Source: Salinihabitans flavidus
Lineage (GTDB): Bacteria; Pseudomonadota; Alphaproteobacteria; Rhodobacterales; Rhodobacteraceae
Length of the DNA: 64,000 nucleotides
Assembly: GCF_900110425.1 (NCBI RefSeq)
Contig: NZ_FODS01000001.1
Location: 310,001 to 374,000, forward strand
Reading direction: 5' to 3'
Made by a program: the position numbers and the translations under genes. Below, one piece after another: positions 56,108 to 64,000 of the stretch (position 1 is the first letter of the stretch; each line of letters opens with the position of its first letter). The notes beneath the pieces were generated by a model, which was not told the DNA's origin, ran no database searches, and saw only the letters and a list, made by a program, of their open reading frames with translations.

Positions 56108-56789
56108 AATCGTACTTGATACCGAAACGACGGGCTTCAACCCCGAAACCGGCGACCGAATCGTGGAGATCGGGGCGGTGGAACTTTATAACTACATGCC
56201 AACGGGGGAAACGTATCACCAGTATATCAATCCCAGGCGCGCGATGCCGCAAGGAGCGTTCGAAGTGCATGGGCTTGGGGATGAGTTTCTGGCCGACAAG
56301 CCGATATTTGCAGATATCGGCCAGAGCTTTCTGGATTTTATCGGGGATGCGAAGCTGGTAATTCACAACGCCAGTTTCGACATGAAGTTTCTCAATGCCG
56401 AACTGGAGTGGGTCAGGTTGCCTTTGATCCCGTTTGATCGAGCCATCGACACGCTGGCAATTGCGAAACAGAGGTTTCCGGGCTCTCCAGCTTCTCTGGA
56501 TGCGCTGTGTCGCCGGTTCGGAATCGACAATGCCTCGCGCACGTTGCACGGGGCGTTGCTCGATTCCGAGATCCTGGCCGAGGTCTATCTTGAACTTATC
56601 GGAGGTCGGCAGCCGGATTTCGGCCTGTCGTCCGGTGGACGACGCGAACAGACAGCCGTGGATGTGAAACAGGATTGGCGGCCCAAGCCTCGAACGGCCC
56701 CTCTGCCCCCGCGCTTGACGGCGGAGGAAGAGGCGGCCCATGGCGAATTGGTGAATGAACTTGGCGATGGCGCGCTATGGCGCAGGTAA
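56100..56789 (+). CDS. dnaQ: DNA polymerase III epsilon subunit (proofreading exonuclease)
   Basis: 229 residues. Exo I DTETTGFNPETGDRIVEIGA with the two catalytic acids, Exo II LVIHNASFDMKFLN and Exo III HGALLDSEILAEVYLEL. The C-terminal tail that contacts the alpha subunit is present. 3'-5' proofreading for the replicase. Last of the maf-aroE-coaE-dnaQ run downstream of the origin. Confidence 0.97.
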   Translation: MREIVLDTETTGFNPETGDRIVEIGAVELYNYMPTGETYHQYINPRRAMPQGAFEVHGLGDEFLADKPIFADIGQSFLDFIGDAKLVIHNASFDMKFLNAELEWVRLPLIPFDRAIDTLAIAKQRFPGSPASLDALCRRFGIDNASRTLHGALLDSEILAEVYLELIGGRQPDFGLSSGGRREQTAVDVKQDWRPKPRTAPLPPRLTAEEEAAHGELVNELGDGALWRR

Positions 56790-56793
56790 AGAC

Positions 56794-56811
56794 GCCCCGC
56801 TAATGCGGGGC
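56794..56811. terminator. Hairpin between dnaQ and secB, possible terminator
   Basis: A 7-bp stem GCCCCGC / GCGGGGC with a TAAT loop, between two convergent stops. A short T-run follows only on the minus side, so it is more likely to serve secB. Confidence 0.5.
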
Positions 56812-56821
56812 ATCTGAGCCA

Positions 56822-57328
56822 TCACGCGTCAGCAGTTTTTCCCGTCTCGTCAGTCTGAGCCTGACGGCGAGCCGCTTCCTGGCGGTAGAGCTGCATGAAG
56901 TCGATATTTTCCAGGTTCAGCGGCGGATAACCGCCATCGCGGGTGATGTCGCTGACAATCCGACGCAGGAACGGGAAGAGCATCCGCGGGCATTCAATCA
57001 GCAGAAAGGGATGAAGCTGGTCTTCCGGCACGCCTTCAATATGGAAGACGCCAACATAATCGAGCTCCATCAAAAAGAGCGCATCGCCGCTGTCTTTGGC
57101 CTTGGAGGTAATGTTCAGCTTGATCGCCACCTCATACTGGTTCTCCACCTGCCGTTTCTTGGCATCCAGGTTCACCTGAATCTGAACATCCGGCTGAACC
57201 TCACCGCTTGATCCCTTTTGCGACAACACGTTTTCAAAGGACAGATCACGGATGTACTGCGCGACCACATTCATCCGGAGCTGTGGTTGCTGGGCGGCCT
57301 TGTCGGCACCATTTTCAGTCTCTGCCAT
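56822..57328 (-). CDS. secB: Protein-export chaperone SecB
   Basis: 168 residues. Typical segments: QYIRDLSFENV, VQIQVNLDAK, LELDYVGVFHI-type MELDYVGVFHI, and IECPRMLFPFLRRIVSDIT. A tetrameric cytosolic chaperone that passes preproteins to SecA, whose SEC-C zinc motif is intact in this genome. Convergent with dnaQ. Confidence 0.97.
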   Translation of the reverse strand: MAETENGADKAAQQPQLRMNVVAQYIRDLSFENVLSQKGSSGEVQPDVQIQVNLDAKKRQVENQYEVAIKLNITSKAKDSGDALFLMELDYVGVFHIEGVPEDQLHPFLLIECPRMLFPFLRRIVSDITRDGGYPPLNLENIDFMQLYRQEAARRQAQTDETGKTADA

Positions 57329-57389
57329 TGGTTCTCTCCCGAGGGGTAAAAATGCTTGATTGTTGGTTTAGCAGGAAGAATTGAGGGCC

Positions 57390-57881
57390 TCAATGCCTGG
57401 TCCACTCAGAGGGTGAATGGGTCGGTTTCTTTTTCGTGTCGACTTCTGTATACTGGCCTTCGATCACATCGTCGGCGGCGGGTCCGCGCGGTGTATCCGA
57501 GGGATGCGATCCCCGACCCATATTAAATCTCTCAACCCGGACACGTTTGCGCAGGTAGGCAAGTACAGCCAAACGCACTGGAGGGATCAGCAATGCAAAA
57601 CCGATCGCGTCGGTGAAGAAGCCAGGTGTCAGGAGAAGGGCGCCGGAGACCAGTATCATCGCGCCGTGGGCAAGCGGCTCGGTCGGATCGTCAAGTTCAT
57701 TAAGAGACCGGCGCAGTTTGTTGAGGGCGAGCGCGCCTTGGTTGCGGACCATCCAGGTGCCAACAATAGCTGTCACCACCACAACCGCGAGCGTCGGCCA
57801 CAAACCGATGGCGCCCCCGACCTGAATGAAAAGAGCGATTTCGACAAGAGGCACAATGAGAAAGGCCAGAAAAAGCCACAT
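57390..57881 (-). CDS. fxsA: FxsA family membrane protein
   Basis: 163 residues from MWLFLAFLIVPLVEIALFIQ, with AGGA upstream. The frame extends far upstream over the divergent timA region but that part is not protein-like. Three membrane segments and the FxsA signature TPGFFTDAIGFALLIPPVR, followed by a charged tail ending SPSEWTRH. An inner-membrane protein linked in E. coli to phage F exclusion suppression; its general role is unclear. Confidence 0.9.
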   Translation of the reverse strand: MWLFLAFLIVPLVEIALFIQVGGAIGLWPTLAVVVVTAIVGTWMVRNQGALALNKLRRSLNELDDPTEPLAHGAMILVSGALLLTPGFFTDAIGFALLIPPVRLAVLAYLRKRVRVERFNMGRGSHPSDTPRGPAADDVIEGQYTEVDTKKKPTHSPSEWTRH

Positions 57882-57983
57882 GAACTGATTTCCTTTCGAT
57901 CCAAGGGCGCGGTGGACTTGATCCCGCGCGTGTCCTACATAAGTCCGACAAACGCCCGTTTCCATGCCTGACAAGAGGTCCAG

Positions 57984-58640
57984 ATGAATTCGCCCATTCT
58001 TCAGCTTCTGGTGCTGGCCGGCATCGCCGTGTTTCTGATCCTGCGCCTGAAAAGCGTACTGGGCAGCCGCGACGGTTATGAACCGCCGCGCCAAGCCGAG
58101 GGCCAAAGTGCCCGAAAAGGTCCCAATCTCGAAGTGATCGAGGGAGGACCTGACCGAGATATTACCGACCATGTGCCAGAGGCCAGCGAAAGCGCGAAGG
58201 CGCTTCAGGCGATGAAGGATGCAGAGCCCAGTTTCGGCGTGAGTGATTTTCTTCAAGGGGCGCGGGGCGCCTATGAAATGATTCTCATGGGGTTTGAAAA
58301 GGGAGACATGGAATCTATTCAGCCGTTCCTGGCCAAGGATGTCTACGAGTCCTTCGCTGAAGTTGTCGAGGCGCGCGAGAAAGAGGGACTGACGATCAAG
58401 GCAGAGTTCATCGGTGTGCGTGAATTATCCCTTCAAAGCGCCCGGTTCGATCCCGAGACCCAGGAGGGCGAGATCACAGTGAAGTTCGTCGGTGAACTGA
58501 CCTATGTGGTGCGTGATCGTGAGGGTGAACTCGTGGAAGGCAGCGAAAGCCAGATCAAGCGGCAGAAGGACGTCTGGACCTTTGCCCGGACATTGGGGTC
58601 AGATGATCCGAACTGGCTGCTTGCTGCCACTGACGAATGA
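57984..58640 (+). CDS. timA: Tim44/TimA family adaptor protein
   Basis: 218 residues. An N-terminal membrane anchor (MNSPILQLLVLAGIAVFLIL) is followed by a charged linker and a Tim44-like domain (GAYEMILMGFEKGDMESIQP, FLAKDVYESFAEVVEARE, GELTYVVRDREGELVEG). Alphaproteobacterial relatives of mitochondrial Tim44 sit at the inner membrane and may bind cell-envelope partners. Overlaps mltA by 4 bases; the timA-mltA-smr order is widely kept in alphaproteobacteria. Confidence 0.9.
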   Translation: MNSPILQLLVLAGIAVFLILRLKSVLGSRDGYEPPRQAEGQSARKGPNLEVIEGGPDRDITDHVPEASESAKALQAMKDAEPSFGVSDFLQGARGAYEMILMGFEKGDMESIQPFLAKDVYESFAEVVEAREKEGLTIKAEFIGVRELSLQSARFDPETQEGEITVKFVGELTYVVRDREGELVEGSESQIKRQKDVWTFARTLGSDDPNWLLAATDE

Positions 58641-59674
58641 CCCGGGCCCTGCGGGCCCTATTGGTTGCTGGCTTGACCCTGACAGGGGTCAAGGCCACCG
58701 CAGAGATGAATTACACAATCCTGTCGTTCGAAGCCCTGAATGGGTGGGCCAGTGACGACCATACAAAGGCTCTGGAGGTTTTTCAGAAAACCTGCCCTGA
58801 TATGGACGCGCCTGATTGGCGATCTATCTGCGCTGCGGCGCGCGATTTTTCGGATGCACGCAAGTTTTTCGAGCTGCTCTTTCGTCCTGTTCTGATCGAG
58901 GATGGGAAAGAGGCTCTCTTTACCGGGTACTACGAACCCGAACTAGACGGGTCACGCACACCGTCGGAGCGATTCCGGTACCCAGTCTATCGTATGCCCC
59001 CTGAGGCACGGACGGCGCAAACATGGCTCAGCCGATCGGAAATCGAGACTGCGGGGATCATGGAGGGGCGCAGACTCGAGATTTGCTGGGTCGATGATCC
59101 TGTAGAGCTATTTTTCCTTCAGATTCAGGGATCGGGGCGTATTCGCTTGCCCGACGGAAGCTATTTGCGCGTGGGCTACGGCGGATCGAATGGTCATTCC
59201 TATCGCTCTGTCGGAGTTGAGCTGGTGCGGCGTGGAATCTACCGCAGCCATCAGGTCAGCGCGCAAGTGATCAAGAACTGGGTGCGGCGCAATCCGCTCA
59301 AGGGGTCGGAGCTTTTGCGTCACAATCCCTCCTATGTATTTTTCCGCGAAGTTTCGCAGGTACCTGCCGATGCCGGTCCACTGGGAGCGATGAACCGTTC
59401 GGTGACAGCCATGCGGTCGGTTGCGGTGGACCCGGAATTCGTTCCTCTGGGCGCGCCTGTGTGGATCGAGAAGGAGGGCGATGATCCAATGCGCCGGCTG
59501 ATGGTGGCGCAGGATACCGGATCGGCCATCAAGGGGGCGCAACGGGCCGATATCTTCTTTGGTACCGGGGATGCAGCGGGTGGACGAGCCGGACGGCTTA
59601 AGGATGGGGGGCGCATGGTCGTGCTCTTGCCTATCCAGAGGGCCTATGCGCTCTTGCCGGGAGCGTTCTTGTGA
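58637..59674 (+). CDS. mltA: Membrane-bound lytic transglycosylase A
   Basis: 345 residues. A short N-terminal signal (TRALRALLVAGLTLTGVKA). The MltA barrel (FTGYYEPELDGSR, FFLQIQGSGRIRLPDG, YGGSNGHSYRSVG) and the C-terminal 3D domain with the catalytic Asp in AQDTGSAIKGAQRADIFFGT. It cleaves the glycan strand of peptidoglycan with 1,6-anhydro product. No lipobox Cys is visible, so it may be soluble in the periplasm. Confidence 0.95.
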   Translation: MTRALRALLVAGLTLTGVKATAEMNYTILSFEALNGWASDDHTKALEVFQKTCPDMDAPDWRSICAAARDFSDARKFFELLFRPVLIEDGKEALFTGYYEPELDGSRTPSERFRYPVYRMPPEARTAQTWLSRSEIETAGIMEGRRLEICWVDDPVELFFLQIQGSGRIRLPDGSYLRVGYGGSNGHSYRSVGVELVRRGIYRSHQVSAQVIKNWVRRNPLKGSELLRHNPSYVFFREVSQVPADAGPLGAMNRSVTAMRSVAVDPEFVPLGAPVWIEKEGDDPMRRLMVAQDTGSAIKGAQRADIFFGTGDAAGGRAGRLKDGGRMVVLLPIQRAYALLPGAFL

Positions 59675-60255
59675 CGCGGCGCAAACTGACAGAAGACGAG
59701 GCCGCGCTCTGGCGAAAGGTGACAGAATCGGCAGAACGGCTTCAGTTCGAACGCAGGCGCACGGCGCCACATTTCGCGGAATCAAGATCCAAACCGGACC
59801 CGGCGCCGCGCACACCGCTTCAGACCTTTGAGATTGGCACCAAGTCACTCTCCGGCGCGTTTGGACATGACCTTTTGCCGGGAATTTCCGAACGGCTGGA
59901 GAAAAGTCCGGTGCAGATGGACCGCAAGGCGTTTGGAAAACTCAAGCGTGGTCGGTTGGTTCCGGAAGGCCGGATCGACCTGCACGGGATGACCCTTGAG
60001 CAGGCGCAACCGGCGTTGACGGGGTTCATTCTTCGCGCACAGGCAGCAGGAAAGCGGCTTGTTCTTGTGATCACCGGCAAGGGCAGAACACCGCGCGAAG
60101 ACGGGCCAATCCCGATGAGGCGCGGCGCAATCAAGCATCAGGTGCCGCAGTGGCTTTCAATGCCGCCGGTCGCGGGTGTTGTGCTTCAGATCGTTGAAGC
60201 CCATCAGAAACACGGCGGAAGCGGCGCCTACTATGTATATCTGCGCAAGCGCTAA
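59671..60255 (+). CDS. Smr/MutS2-type domain protein
   Basis: 194 residues, GTG start overlapping the mltA stop. An N-terminal charged region is followed by the Smr domain with the catalytic loop RIDLHGMTLEQAQPAL and VLVITGKGRTPRED. Smr domains nick DNA or cleave RNA. Third gene of timA-mltA-smr. Its stop overlaps that of the convergent MFS gene by 4 bases (CTAA). Confidence 0.9.
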   Translation: MTRRKLTEDEAALWRKVTESAERLQFERRRTAPHFAESRSKPDPAPRTPLQTFEIGTKSLSGAFGHDLLPGISERLEKSPVQMDRKAFGKLKRGRLVPEGRIDLHGMTLEQAQPALTGFILRAQAAGKRLVLVITGKGRTPREDGPIPMRRGAIKHQVPQWLSMPPVAGVVLQIVEAHQKHGGSGAYYVYLRKR

Positions 60256-61478
60256 GCGGACCTCGCAGGCAGCAGCGGCATGGCATGCGAAACGCCGATC
60301 GCCATGATCGCCGTAGTGAAAAGGAAGTAGACGGCCGCGCCAAAGTATTGCACCTCCAGCCCGATTCCAAAGTCAATCAAACCGCCGGTCAGCCCCGGCC
60401 CGATCGCTGTTCCCAGCACCATGATGGCCGCCGCCACAGCCTTGATCGCGCCGATATTGCGGGTGCCGTAAAACTCTGCCCAGAACGCCGCCGTCAGCGT
60501 GGCGGTGGCGCCGGTATTTATGCCCATCAAGACAAGACCCGGCATCAGCCCTCCGGCCCCACCAGCTTGAGAAAACAGGAAGAAGGCCAATACCATCGGA
60601 AGCTGCGACCACGGAATAAGCCGACCTGTTCCCCAGCGATCCAGCGCCCAACCGGAAAATATCATAGACGCGACGGAGGTGGCAGAGAAGAGCGGAAAAA
60701 GTGCGACAAGCGCCACATGGGATACATCCTTTATCTCGGAGTAGTGCACCTGATGAAAGAAGAAGGATGTGTTGAAGGCCGACGGACCAAGCAGAGCGGG
60801 AACCATCATCCAGAAGAGCCAGTGACGCAGGGCATGTCCGCGGGTCCAGTGCAAACCGTTCATCCCGGCGACGCTTTCACCCTTGGCAAGGTTTGCTGGC
60901 GTCCGTTCCCTGCGTAAAAGCATGAGAAGGACCGGGATGCCCAGAAAGGCGACTCCGGAAGCCCCAACCCAGATCCAGCGCCAGTCAATCACCTTCATCA
61001 GCGATACAAACAGCAGAGGCAGCACGGCTTCGCCCAAGGTGAATCCCAGAATGGCGATCGAAAGCGCCCGCCCGCGTGTTGCCACGAACCAACGCGCCAT
61101 GGCGACGACGGCAAGATGGCTGCTCATCCCCTGCCCGGTGAGACGCAAGCAAAAAATCGCGAACGGCAGCAACCAGGCCGCCGAAAGATTGGCCATGAAA
61201 AGACAGGAAACCCCAAGAAGAGCGAAAATTACCGCACCAATTGTCCGCACACGGAATTGATCGGTTAACGCACCGGACCAGATCATGACCGCGGCTGATG
61301 CCATTGTGCCGATGGAATAGACTCCGCCCCATTCCCCGTGGCTCAGATTAAAAGTCGAGCGAATCTCGCCCGCGAAAATCGAGATGAAAAAGGTCTGCCC
61401 AAAGCTCGATAGGAACGTCAGCAGCATTCCCGCCGCGAGCCACTGTGCGTTTTCGCGGAGGAAATTAAGAAGAGGCAT
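60252..61478 (-). CDS. MFS transporter
   Basis: 408 residues with about 12 hydrophobic segments. The MFS motif A region reads GALTDQFRVRTIG between helices 2 and 3, and LTGQGMSSHLAVVAMARWFV fits helix 4. The substrate cannot be assigned; oxalate/monocarboxylate-type transporters (OFA-like) are the nearest in feel. Located between smr and hslU with no clear partner. Confidence 0.88.
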   Translation of the reverse strand: MPLLNFLRENAQWLAAGMLLTFLSSFGQTFFISIFAGEIRSTFNLSHGEWGGVYSIGTMASAAVMIWSGALTDQFRVRTIGAVIFALLGVSCLFMANLSAAWLLPFAIFCLRLTGQGMSSHLAVVAMARWFVATRGRALSIAILGFTLGEAVLPLLFVSLMKVIDWRWIWVGASGVAFLGIPVLLMLLRRERTPANLAKGESVAGMNGLHWTRGHALRHWLFWMMVPALLGPSAFNTSFFFHQVHYSEIKDVSHVALVALFPLFSATSVASMIFSGWALDRWGTGRLIPWSQLPMVLAFFLFSQAGGAGGLMPGLVLMGINTGATATLTAAFWAEFYGTRNIGAIKAVAAAIMVLGTAIGPGLTGGLIDFGIGLEVQYFGAAVYFLFTTAIMAIGVSHAMPLLPARSA

Positions 61479-61565
61479 GATCCATTGTTACCCGAAATGG
61501 TGCCGAGGGTAAGCAGGCCTATCAGCCTCTGGCGTGAACGGTAGCGTGCAAGCCATTCTCCGGAA

Positions 61566-62873
61566 TCAAAGCACGTAACGGCTAATGTCTGTGGATCTTG
61601 TAAGCGCTCCGAGGTTGGCCTCGACAAAGGCGGCATCAACCGTGACCTCCTGACCGGCGCGGTCGGGTGCGTTGTAGCTCAGCTCTTCGAAGACACGCTC
61701 CATGATTGTGTAGAGACGGCGGGCGCCGATGTTTTCAATCGACTGATTCACGTCAGCAGCGATTTTTGCCAGCGCGGCGATGCCTTCATCTGTGAACGTC
61801 ACATCAACCCCTTCCGTCGCCATCAGAGCGGAATACTGACGGGTCAGCGCATTATCGGTTTCCGTGAGGATACGGACAAAATCGCCTTCGGTCAGCGCGC
61901 GCAGCTCTACCCGAATTGGCAAGCGGCCCTGAAGCTCCGGCAACAGGTCCGAGGGCTTTGCAATGTGGAAGGCCCCCGACGCAATGAAAAGGATGTGATC
62001 GGTTTTGACCGGGCCGTGTTTGGTTGAAACGGTTGTACCTTCGATCAGTGGAAGAAGATCGCGCTGCACACCTTCGCGGCTGACATCTCCGCCTCGGGCA
62101 TCCGACCGGGCGCAGACCTTGTCGATCTCGTCGAGGAATACAATACCATTCTGTTCCACGGATTCGAGTGCGTTGCGGGTCACAACCTCATCGTCCAGAA
62201 GCTTGTCGGCCTCTTCCCCGACCAGAATCGTGTAGCTTTCGGCCACGCTCATGTGCTTGCGTTCCGTCCTGCTGCCCATCGCCTTCCCGAAGAGGTCGCC
62301 GAGGTTGAGCATTCCCATCTGGCCACCAGACTGACCGGGAAGGTCAAACATCGGCAACGGGTTTGAGGTGTCGGCCACGTCCAAGTCTATCATGGTGTCG
62401 TCCAGTTCGCCGGACTTCAGCTTTTTGCGGAACATCTCTCTTGTGCCTTCGCGGGCATCCTCACCGGCGATAGCGGAGATGACCCGCTCCTCGGCATTCT
62501 TGTGGGCTTTTGTTTTCACCTCTTCACGCATCAACTCGCGGGTCATGCCGATGGCGCTGTCCATAAGATCGCGTATGATCTGCTCCACATCACGACCGAC
62601 ATAGCCGACCTCAGTGAATTTCGTCGCTTCGACCTTGACGAAGGGGGCCTTTGCCAAACGGGCAAGACGGCGGCTGATCTCTGTCTTGCCGACGCCGGTG
62701 GGACCGATCATCAGGATATTCTTCGGATATACCTCTTCGCGCAGATCGTCCGACAGCTGCCTGCGCCGCCAGCGACTGCGCAATGCCACGGCGACTGCGC
62801 GTTTCGCGTCCTTTTGGCCGATGATGAAGCGGTCCAGTTCGGACACAATTTCGCGAGGGGTGAGGTCGGTCAT
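61566..62873 (-). CDS. hslU: ATP-dependent protease ATPase subunit HslU
   Basis: 435 residues, AAA+ family. Walker [37 protein letters not shown] (pore loop GYVG), Walker [13 protein letters not shown], the I-domain (about 110-230), and the C-terminal SRYVL that docks into HslV. Unfolds substrates for the HslV peptidase. Downstream of hslV on the same strand, gap of 60 bases. Confidence 0.98.
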   Translation of the reverse strand: MTDLTPREIVSELDRFIIGQKDAKRAVAVALRSRWRRRQLSDDLREEVYPKNILMIGPTGVGKTEISRRLARLAKAPFVKVEATKFTEVGYVGRDVEQIIRDLMDSAIGMTRELMREEVKTKAHKNAEERVISAIAGEDAREGTREMFRKKLKSGELDDTMIDLDVADTSNPLPMFDLPGQSGGQMGMLNLGDLFGKAMGSRTERKHMSVAESYTILVGEEADKLLDDEVVTRNALESVEQNGIVFLDEIDKVCARSDARGGDVSREGVQRDLLPLIEGTTVSTKHGPVKTDHILFIASGAFHIAKPSDLLPELQGRLPIRVELRALTEGDFVRILTETDNALTRQYSALMATEGVDVTFTDEGIAALAKIAADVNQSIENIGARRLYTIMERVFEELSYNAPDRAGQEVTVDAAFVEANLGALTRSTDISRYVL

Positions 62874-62933
62874 GTCGGTCCTTTCCGGGGCCGGATGTCT
62901 TGTCAGATACGCGCAAAAGCCTTCCAGGAGCTC

Positions 62934-63491
62934 TTATGCGCTGATCGTTTCAACGGTCAGGTTCCCATTGGTATAAACGCAGATGTCAGAGGCGATGGCC
63001 ATTGCCTTGCGGGCGATCTCTTCGGCGTCAAGGTCGGCCTCCATCAAGCCGCGCGCTGCGGCGAGCGCGAAGTTGCCACCTGATCCGATGGCCGTCACGT
63101 TGTGCTCGGGTTCCAGCACATCGCCGGCGCCGGTGATAACAAACATCTGATCGCCGTCAGTCACGATAAGCATCGCCTCCAGCTTCTGCAGGTACTTGTC
63201 TGTGCGCCAGTCCTTTGCCAGCTCCACGCAGGCCCTTGCAAGTTGACCCGGGGTGGCCTCCAGCTTTGTTTCCAGTCGTTCCAGAAGGGCAAAGGCGTCC
63301 GCTGTAGACCCTGCAAAGCCCGCCACGACATCAAAGCCACCTGGGGAGAGGCGGCGCACCTTCCGGGCGGTGCCCTTGATCACCGTCTGGCCCAAACTCA
63401 CCTGACCGTCGCCCGCGATGACCACTTTGCCGTTCTTCTTGACGCCGATAATCGTGGTGCCGTGCCAGCCAGGCAATTCTTCAGATGTCAT
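62934..63491 (-). CDS. hslV: ATP-dependent protease peptidase subunit HslV
   Basis: 185 residues from [19 protein letters not shown], with GGAGAG upstream; earlier in-frame starts lie in intergenic DNA. The catalytic threonine becomes N-terminal after removal of about 10 residues (HG before TTIIGV). [17 protein letters not shown] and [14 protein letters not shown] are typical. Proteasome-like dodecamer. Confidence 0.97.
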   Translation of the reverse strand: MTSEELPGWHGTTIIGVKKNGKVVIAGDGQVSLGQTVIKGTARKVRRLSPGGFDVVAGFAGSTADAFALLERLETKLEATPGQLARACVELAKDWRTDKYLQKLEAMLIVTDGDQMFVITGAGDVLEPEHNVTAIGSGGNFALAAARGLMEADLDAEEIARKAMAIASDICVYTNGNLTVETISA

Positions 63492-63516
63492 CGGACTCTC
63501 CTTTGTCTTCGGCCCT

Positions 63517-63545
63517 ATATGAGGGTCAAGCCATGCAGGCACAAG
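63517..63545 (-). promoter_or_regulatory. Possible sigma-32 (heat shock) promoter of hslVU
   Basis: Minus strand: CTTGTG (63540-63545), 14-base spacer, CCCTCATAT (63517-63525). It resembles the sigma-32 pattern CTTGAA/CCCCATNT only partly, but hslVU is a classic heat-shock operon and the position (about 25 bases before hslV) fits. Confidence 0.35.
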
Positions 63546-63587
63546 GGCGGCTTGTTTGCAACGTATCCCCGGCCTAGCGTGTGGTCC

Positions 63588-64000
63588 ATGACCAGACCAA
63601 AGACCGTTCGTTTCCACCTGCCCGATGGCTTGCGACAAAGCGCTGAGGCCGGTCAGCACAATTTCATCTCCAAGTTGGCGATGGTACTTCAACGTTCCGG
63701 TTTTCGCGTGATCCATGACGACGAAAGACGCGCATCGCGCGAGGCTGGAGAATGGTCTGTTTTCCATATGAGGGAACCTTTTCCCGACCGTGCCGTAACG
63801 ATCCGGCGCGCCTACTACTATCCCTTCTGGCAGATCGAGCGGACCGCCCAACGTTGGAATTGGGATGTCGCCAGATCAGCGTTCGATCCAAATGAGGTGC
63901 CGCGAGACGACGCCCAGAGGTTTTACCGCTTCTGGCAGAACCGCCTTTTCGGCGCGGCACCGAAAGCCACCTCACGCGAGGGGTTCATTTATGTTCCGCT
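63588..64000 (+). CDS. Unknown protein, 3' end outside window
   Basis: The frame is open from the ATG at 63588 to the end (137 full codons visible). It begins [20 protein letters not shown] and contains the tryptophan/tyrosine-rich stretch [20 protein letters not shown] and [11 protein letters not shown]. No signal peptide or membrane helix. Not recognised; the rest of the gene is needed. Divergent from hslV with 96 bases between starts. Confidence 0.75.
   Translation, partial: MTRPKTVRFHLPDGLRQSAEAGQHNFISKLAMVLQRSGFRVIHDDERRASREAGEWSVFHMREPFPDRAVTIRRAYYYPFWQIERTAQRWNWDVARSAFDPNEVPRDDAQRFYRFWQNRLFGAAPKATSREGFIYVP

Noticed and set aside
1-64000. CRISPR arrays, insertion sequences, prophage, tRNA or rRNA genes
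   Set aside because: None found: no spaced direct repeats beyond the three iteron clusters, no transposase or integrase motifs, and no cloverleaf-like segment in the intergenic DNA.

Overview
The window is a contiguous piece of an alphaproteobacterial chromosome, very probably a marine Rhodobacteraceae (Roseobacter-group) bacterium. This rests on protein signatures and gene order: hrcA-grpE, rph-rdgB-hemW, parB-parA-rsmG-mnmG-mnmE-rho-hemJ, maf-aroE-coaE-dnaQ, secB/fxsA/timA-mltA-smr, hslU-hslV, and rimP-nusA-rnpM-infB. No insertion sequence, prophage, CRISPR array, tRNA or rRNA was seen. I find 64 protein genes, of which the first (radC) and last (unknown) run off the window.

Layout. 0-9 kb: radC, a substrate-binding/OmpA fusion, an unknown exported protein, secA diverging from a parvulin foldase, argJ-mutT, and a 45-residue mini-protein gene. 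9-15 kb: the rimP-nusA-rnpM-infB translation/transcription operon with an elaborate upstream region (four 11-bp iterons, a palindrome, a promoter and a leader terminator). 15-23 kb: pip, ubiG, a comF-grx-nitrilase-marR operon, a degenerate methyltransferase, hemH with a small membrane protein, and two L,D-transpeptidases around a CAP-domain lipoprotein. 23-45 kb: a conspicuously GC-rich block with an RNA methyltransferase, ABC exporter, CCA-adding enzyme, Nudix enzymes, hslO, a response-regulator phosphatase with an Hpt partner, ilvA, argG, a sulfotransferase-like/aminotransferase pair, exported msrA, malic enzyme, mutS, grpE-hrcA and rph-rdgB-hemW. 46-57 kb: the origin region, with parAB, two perfect parS palindromes buried in the rsmG and mnmG coding starts, and a 415-bp AT-rich gap between hemJ and maf with DnaA boxes and an IHF-type site, which I call oriC. 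57-64 kb: secB, fxsA, timA-mltA-smr, an MFS transporter and hslVU.

The gene set is mostly core housekeeping: protein export (secA, secB, prsA-like), proteostasis (grpE, hrcA, hslO, hslUV), translation and transcription (infB, nusA, rho, rimP), tRNA modification (mnmE, mnmG), heme and ubiquinone synthesis, arginine synthesis (argJ, argG), and chromosome replication and segregation.

The most unusual signal is not a gene. Three intergenic sites (14.7, 24.4 and 34.9 kb) each carry exactly four copies of GTCGGTAT-type octamers at an exact 11-bp period. I know of no described element of this form. A second notable signal is an intrinsic terminator placed 15 bases before the rimP start codon, which implies attenuation of the nusA-infB operon.
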